From Capsicum annuum (taxonomy: Eukaryota > Streptophyta > Magnoliopsida > Solanales > Solanaceae), in assembly GCF_002878395.1 (NCBI RefSeq), contig NC_061121.1:19774465-19838464 (forward strand): a DNA stretch of 64,000 bases, read 5' to 3'. A program made the translations under genes and the position numbers. The notes beneath the pieces are model-generated. The model saw only the letters and a program-made list of their open reading frames with translations, made no database searches and had not been told where the DNA came from. Within the stretch, counting starts at the first letter, position 1. The number at the start of each line of letters is the position of its first letter. Below, piece after piece: positions 58,641 to 64,000 of the stretch.

Positions 58641-60631
58641 TTTGAAAATATTTAAGATCATATTTTCATAATCTAATTAAATTTTATGGTCAAATAAATA
58701 TGTGAAGATAAAGTTTCAAAATCTGATTCAAAATCTATAGTAATACACTAACTAATGGTAATTCAAAACCATCAAATTGTATGATCAAATAAGTGTTAGA
58801 AGATAAATTTTAAGAATATAATCCAAAATCTTTAGTCAAACACTGACTAATGATCACTCAGAATTTAATCAATATTTTGTGGCCAAACAAATATTTGAAG
58901 ATAAATTTTTATAATAAATCAAAATCTTTGGTCAAACACTGGGTGAAGGTCACTCAAAGTTTAATTAAATTTTATAGCCAAATAAATATTTGAAGATAAA
59001 ATTTAAAAATTTGGTCCAAAATCTTTAGTCAATCACTTGTTAATGGTCACTCAAAATTTAATCAAATTTTATGGCCAAACAAATAGTTGAAGATGAATTG
59101 TAAAAATTTGATCCAAAATCTATAGTTAAACATTAGCTAATGATTACTCAAAATTTAATAAAATTTCATGATTAAATAAATATTTGAAGATAAATTTTAA
59201 AAATCTAATTCAAAATGTTTAGTCAAATCTGGCTATTGTTCACTCAAAATTTAATCAAATTTAATGACCAAATAAATATGTAAATATAAATTTTAAAAAT
59301 CTAATCCAAAATCTTCAGTCACACACTGGCTAATGGTCACTCAAAATTTAATCAAATTTTATGACCAAACAAATATTTGAAGATAAATTTTTTAAAATTT
59401 AACTCAAATTTTTAGTCAAACACTGGTTATGTTCACTAAAAATTTAATCAAATTTCATGGCCAAATAAATAGTTGAAGATAAATTTTAAAAAGCTAATCC
59501 AATATTTTTAGTCAAATGTTGGCTAATGGTCACTCAGAATTTCATTAAATTTTATGACCAAGTAAATATTTAAAGATAAATTTTAAAAAATCTGACCCAA
59601 CATGTGTAGTCAAACACTGGCTAATGATTACTCAAAACTTAACAAAATTTCATGACCAAACATATATTTTAAGATAAATTTTAAATAATCTGATACAAAA
59701 TCTTTATTCAAACATTGGCTAATGGTAGTTCAAACTTTAATCAAATTTCATGGCCAAACAAATATGTTAAGATAAATTTTAAGAATCTAATCCAAATTTT
59801 TTAGTCAAACACTGGCTAATAGTCAGTCAAGATTTAATCAAATTTCATGACCAAACAAATATTCAAAGATAAATTCTAAAAATCTGATCTAAAATTTTTA
59901 GTCAGACACCGGCTAATAGTTACTCAAAATTTAATCAAATTTATTGATCAAAAAAATATTTGAAGATAAATTTTAAAAATTGATCCAAAATCTACAGTCA
60001 AACACTACATGAAATAAATATTTTAAGATAAATTTAAAAAATCTGATCCAAAATCTTTATTCAAACATTGGTTAGTGCTAGTTCAAACTTTAATCAAATT
60101 TCATGGCCAAACAAATATGTAAAGATAAATTTTAAGAATCTAATCCAAAATTTTTAGTCAAACACTAGCTAATGGTCACTCAAGATTTAATCAAATTTCA
60201 TGACCAAATAAATATTTAAAGATAAATTCTAAAAATCTGATATAAAATTTTTATTCAAACACTAGCTAATGGTCACTCAAAGTTTAATCAAATTTAATGA
60301 CCAAAAAAATATTTGAAAATAAATTTAAAAATTTGATCCAAAATCTACAGTCAAACATAAAACTTCATGACCAAACAAATATTTGAATACAAATTTTAAA
60401 AATTTGATCCAAAATCTTTAGTCAAACATTGGCTAATGGTAACTCAGAAATTAATCAAATTTATGGCCAAACAAATATTTGAAGATAAATTTAAAAATCT
60501 AACCCAAAATCTTTAGTCAAACACTTATAATATTTAAAGATAAATTTTAAAAATCTGATCCAAAATCTACAATCAAATGCTAGCTAATGGACACTCAAAA
60601 GTTAATAAAATTTCATGATTAAACAAATATG
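58640..60631. repeat. ~96-bp minisatellite array, about 20 units
   Basis: Each unit runs AATCTGATCCAAAATCTTTAG, TCAAACACTGGCTAATGGTC, ACTCAAAATTTAATCAAATT, then TCATGACCAAACAAATATTT and GAAGATAAATTTTAAA. The CCAAAATC anchors recur at about 58730, 58825, 59015, 59110, 59205, 59300 and onward, with three shortened units (near 60038, 60400 and 60550). A higher-order unit of about 350 bases (59680-60000) repeats at 60030-60350. Units have diverged by many substitutions. The array ends where the second Gypsy element begins. Confidence 0.95.
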
Positions 60632-62471
60632 TGTCACACCTCTTTTTTAACCAAAAAATTAATTTGAAGGTTTGAAAGAGTTTTTATTATTAAGTGACAA
60701 AAATAAAGATTTGTTTGGAAAAAGATTCATTTTACAATTAATTCAGAGTCGCCACTTGACATAAATCGGGTGTGCCAAGTCACCTTTGGTAATCGTTTTT
60801 CAAAATGGTTTGACTCTTTAAAACTGGTTTGCGAACAGAGATTCCGGCTAAGGAATTCTGTTGACCAAGGGGAAGGTGTTAGGCATCCCTCGATCCCGTG
60901 GTTCTACCACGGTCTCTTGGTGGAGTATATCAGCTAATTTGACACTAAAAGTGTATAAACCACATAAAACATACAACAATTGAACAAACAAACACCAACA
61001 AAATAAATCCCAAAAATATAATGTCCAGTCCAATTATACAGTCCAAAAATAAAAAATACAAAAATGTAAACCTACGCTAACCTATATTAATCCTAAACTA
61101 CGCTCCAATGATTTACCCGATGTTTCGGGCCTTGACCACGAACCTCCTTCATGTACAAGATAATTTGGAACATTCCCCGGCTAAATGAATACATTTCAAA
61201 TTTCTGCGATAAAATATAAAGAATCGTCACACAACCATTCAAACTTTCAACAAAAACACCATTCCTAAAATTTGCCTACCCGACTTAGCATTTGCCTACT
61301 AATTTTAATCTAAAATGTGATATTATCAAACTTAGCCAATCCGACGCTTACTTTGCATCAAACAAACATCAATTTATCGATACGAACCAATCACATTAAT
61401 TTTTTATTTTCAATTCTCACCCTTGATTATGTTCTTAAATTACCGATTTCTCATCCAAATCAAACTTAATCCATCAAATCCTATTAAATTTCCTTATTCG
61501 GATACATTCAACATATTCAACATAATCCAACAATTCAACAGAATCACAACAAATACATATTCAAGAACTTTTCATCTAGCACGCAAAATAAATAAATTTA
61601 ACGAAATTAAAAGGGAATAAGAATAGAATTGGACCTCAATGCTTTTTCAATTGGAATAATTCTTTCGACTAGAACTGAGTTTGGATATCCTGAATATAAC
61701 CTCGATCCACGAACCTACAACTCAAATCAACAATCACAAAAAAGTGAAGTTTGTTCTGTGAGGGTATCTTGTGGGAAAATTAGAAAAAATGGAGTGGTGT
61801 GTAATGTATTTTTTTTTTGATAGATCCGTGGGTGGGTGTTTGTATTTGTGTGATATTAGTGAAGAAGAAAAGAAAAGAAAATGAAGTGTAATGGTGTATA
61901 TTTTCTGTGAATGGAAAGTGTGCACTATTGAAAAAAAAATGGAGAGAATCTTGGTCTCCTCTCTGCAGAGTGAGTTTTGTGTAGTTTTTAATAGAGGACT
62001 ATGGGGAGTATGTATCTATTAGTGTGTTTATGATGATTTCCGTGTGTATTGTGTTTCTGTGAAGGTCCCTTTTTAAAGGGAATTGTGGAGAGGAAATATA
62101 TGTTGCTGTGTGTTTTCTTTAATTGTGAATAGAAAGAAAGTGTGGAAAACATGATGATATTGTATTTTTTTTCATTTTAAAAAAATTGAAAGAAAGTGTG
62201 GAAAATATGATGAAATTTGAACAATATAATGATGTTGTGTGTTTCTTTTTAAAATGGAAAGCAAGTGTAGATGGTGAGTGTATTGGCATATTCTGTGAGT
62301 GGATAAAAAAAACATGGTGAGTGGTTCTAATTATTGTTGTTTCTTAGTCAAAGAAGAAAAAAAGGAAAAATGGTAGTGTGTGTTAGGAGGTGGGGAATAT
62401 ATGGGGTATGGGGGTAGGAAGGTAAATAAGTGAAAATTAATTTTAAAGGTGGACAAAATTATGTGTCTACA
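60632..62471 (-). repeat. Gypsy 3' LTR of the second copy
   Basis: TGTCACACCTCTTTTTTAACC ... ATGTGTCTACA, with intact TG and CA ends. Shares CAGAGTCGCCACTTGACATA, GGGGAAGGTGTTAGGCATCC and TTCCCCGGCTAAATGAATAC with the other copies. Its right half is more diverged. Open stretches at 61423-61925 lie within the LTR and are not genes. Confidence 0.92.
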
Positions 62472-62809
62472 TCATGTCCCCTTTGGATGTAAATACAAAG
62501 TGTTTTCATACAAAAAAGTAGACAACGAGACATAATTTTGTCCTGATCATTATTCAAAAAATAAAAAAAACATAAGAAAGAAGGACAACTGACTGTTGAT
62601 TTTGGGTATCACACCTACCCAAGTTATAAGGGATTAAGTCACAGGTGTCCTTGATGGTTGGATGGAGAAGTGAACTATACCGAGTTAGAGAGTCAAGTGA
62701 GGTCCCATCAAGGTTCCGGTTCGTATCCCTATTATTACATCAAAAATGAAAATTACAAGTTAAAAGATAACTGAAATTACAAAAGTCCTGTCTATGCAGC
62801 TTCATTTGG

Positions 62810-63935
62810 ACTCTAGACTTGAGTTTCATCACCCTATTCTTCAGGCGAGCTCCTGACTTGGAATTTTTACAACTTGCTGCTTGGCTTTCAATTTCTTCAC
62901 CTTGTTGCATAACTTTCTATTTTTTAACCTTGTTACTTGACTTTCAATTTCTTTACCCTGTTCTTCAGGCGGGCTCCTGACTTTCAATTCTATCATTCCT
63001 ATTATTCGGGCGGGCACCCTGACTTGCAATTTCCTTGCTCTTGTTCTCCGGGCGAGTATCCCGACTTTCAATTTTATCACCCCTATTCTTCGAGCGAGCA
63101 CCCTGACTTTAAATTTTCTCTCTCTTGTTCTCCAGGCGAGCATTCCGACTTTTAATTTTATCACCCCTATTCTTCGGGCGGGTGCCCCGACTTGCAATTT
63201 TATCACTCTTGTTCTCTGAGCGAGCATCTTGACTTCCAATTTTATCACCCATATTCTTCGGGTGGGCACCCCAACTTGCAATTTCCTCTCTCTTATTCTC
63301 CGGGCAAGAATCCCGACTTTCAATTTTATCACCCCTATTCTTCAGGAGGGTATCCTGACTTTCAATTTTCATCACCCTTGTTCTTCCAGCGGGCATCCTG
63401 ACTTTCAATTTTCATCACCCTTGTTCTTCACGCAGGCTCCTAACTTTCAATTTTCACCACCCTTGTTCTTCAGGCGGACTTCTGACTTTCAATTTTCATC
63501 ACCCTTGTTCTTCAGGCGAGCTCCTAGCTTGTAATATCATCACTTTGTTCTTTGGTCGAGCTCCCAACTTTCAATTTCATCACCCTATTCTTCAGAAGGG
63601 CTCCTGGATAGTAATTTCATCACTCTGTTCTTCGGGCGAGCTCCTGACTTTCAATTTCATCACCCTGTTCTTTAGGTGGGCTCCTGACTTGTAATTTCAA
63701 CACTCTATTCTTGGGCGAGCTCCCGATTTTCAATTTCATCATCCTGTTCTTCAGGTGGTCTCCTGACTTGTAATTTCATCACTCTGTTCTTCGAGCGAGC
63801 TCCCGACTTTCAGTTTCATCGCCCTGTTCTTCAGGCTGGCTCTTGACTTTCAATTTCATCACCCGATTCTGCAGGCGGGTTTCTGACTTGCAATTTCAGC
63901 ACCCTGTTCTTCAGGCGGGCTCCTGACTTTCAATT
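62810..63935. repeat. 42-bp minisatellite, about 26 units
   Basis: Units of the form TTCATCACCCTGTTCTTCAGG, CGGGCTCCTGACTTTCAA. From 63000 to 63360 the unit alternates between a CCCTATTCTTCGGGCGGGCACCCTGACTTGCAA-type and a CTTGTTCTCCGGGCGAG-ATCCCGACTTTCAA-type, giving an 84-bp higher-order period. Because 42 is a multiple of three, all frames stay open for long stretches on both strands (for example 62841-63332 minus, with a 14-residue period). That is a by-product of the repeat, not evidence of a gene. Confidence 0.92.
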
Positions 63936-64000
63936 TCAAAACTAGCATGAAAATTATCCTAAACAGAGATTATGATAAAGAAAGATTTCATTTTTTTGAA

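Larger units (their letters stand above)
60632..64000 (-). mobile_element. Second copy of the Gypsy family, 3' part only (runs off window)
   Basis: The 3' LTR lies at 60632-62471, the polypurine tract at 62472-62486, and the interior continues to the window end. The interior is collinear with 40111-40740 but greatly expanded by the 42-bp minisatellite. It inserted into the 96-bp minisatellite array. The 5' half, including any gag, is outside the window. LTR sequence differs clearly from the 38310 copy, so this is a separate, probably older insertion. Confidence 0.9.

Noticed and set aside
62841..63332. 163-residue minus-strand open frame with a 14-residue period, and overlapping frames on both strands
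   Set aside because: It is explained by a 42-bp minisatellite inside a Gypsy element. All frames are open because the period is a multiple of three.
1..64000. tRNA or rRNA genes, CRISPR arrays, bacterial-type operons, integrated viral genes
   Set aside because: None was recognised. The RT-bearing elements are LTR retrotransposons and a LINE; no envelope, movement or coat protein pattern was seen.

Overview
This is AT-rich plant nuclear DNA, most likely from a Solanaceae species. The evidence is an Au-type SINE tail, a Ty1/Copia element with a tRNA-iMet primer site, Ty3/Gypsy LTRs of the TGTCACACC...GTGTCTACA type around a gag-only interior, a MULE that carries a DUF1985/Ulp1 gene, and a plant L1-type LINE with an RNase H domain. 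No intact host gene, rRNA, tRNA or CRISPR array was found. The window looks like repeat-rich, probably pericentromeric sequence.

The host backbone is a decayed tandem array of small minus-strand genes that I read as type I (M-gamma, AGL80-like) MADS-box relatives. Four members or remnants are visible: A (8227-8404), D (28853-31078), B (33180-33899) and C (49615-50452). Only C keeps a recognisable MADS-like N-terminus and a TATA box, and it has one in-frame stop and one frameshift. The flanks are duplicated too: 8310-13027 plus 25126-26590 matches 33780-38309, and 28255-28912 matches 49025-49672. The paralogous copies act as empty sites that date and bound most insertions.

Layout: partial Gypsy LTR (1-1047); Copia element (1801-8221, perfect target duplication GAAAC); MADS A and its upstream region with an old hAT MITE (8841-9200), a 1.8-kb non-autonomous MULE (9711-11490) and a Stowaway-like MITE (11968-12224); a 12.1-kb MULE (13028-25125) with a decayed mudrA transposase on the minus strand and a decayed DUF1985/Ulp1 protease gene on the plus strand; MADS D split by a 2.1-kb hAT element (28913-31001) that itself carries two Mutator-type MITEs; two further Mutator-type foldback MITEs (31134-31856, 31878-33007); MADS B and its upstream region with an Au SINE scrap and a 135-bp duplication; a 10.65-kb gag-only Gypsy element on the minus strand (38310-48964); MADS C; an L1-type LINE (52467-58154, 14-bp target duplication); a ~96-bp minisatellite array (58640-60631); and a second copy of the Gypsy family running off the window (60632-64000), with a 42-bp minisatellite.

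The most interesting points are the Ulp1-carrying MULE with a small derivative that still holds exon 1 of the same captured gene, the AGL80-like array with a 159-bp coding repeat, and a minisatellite array whose single-copy precursor survives in a paralogous segment 31 kb away.
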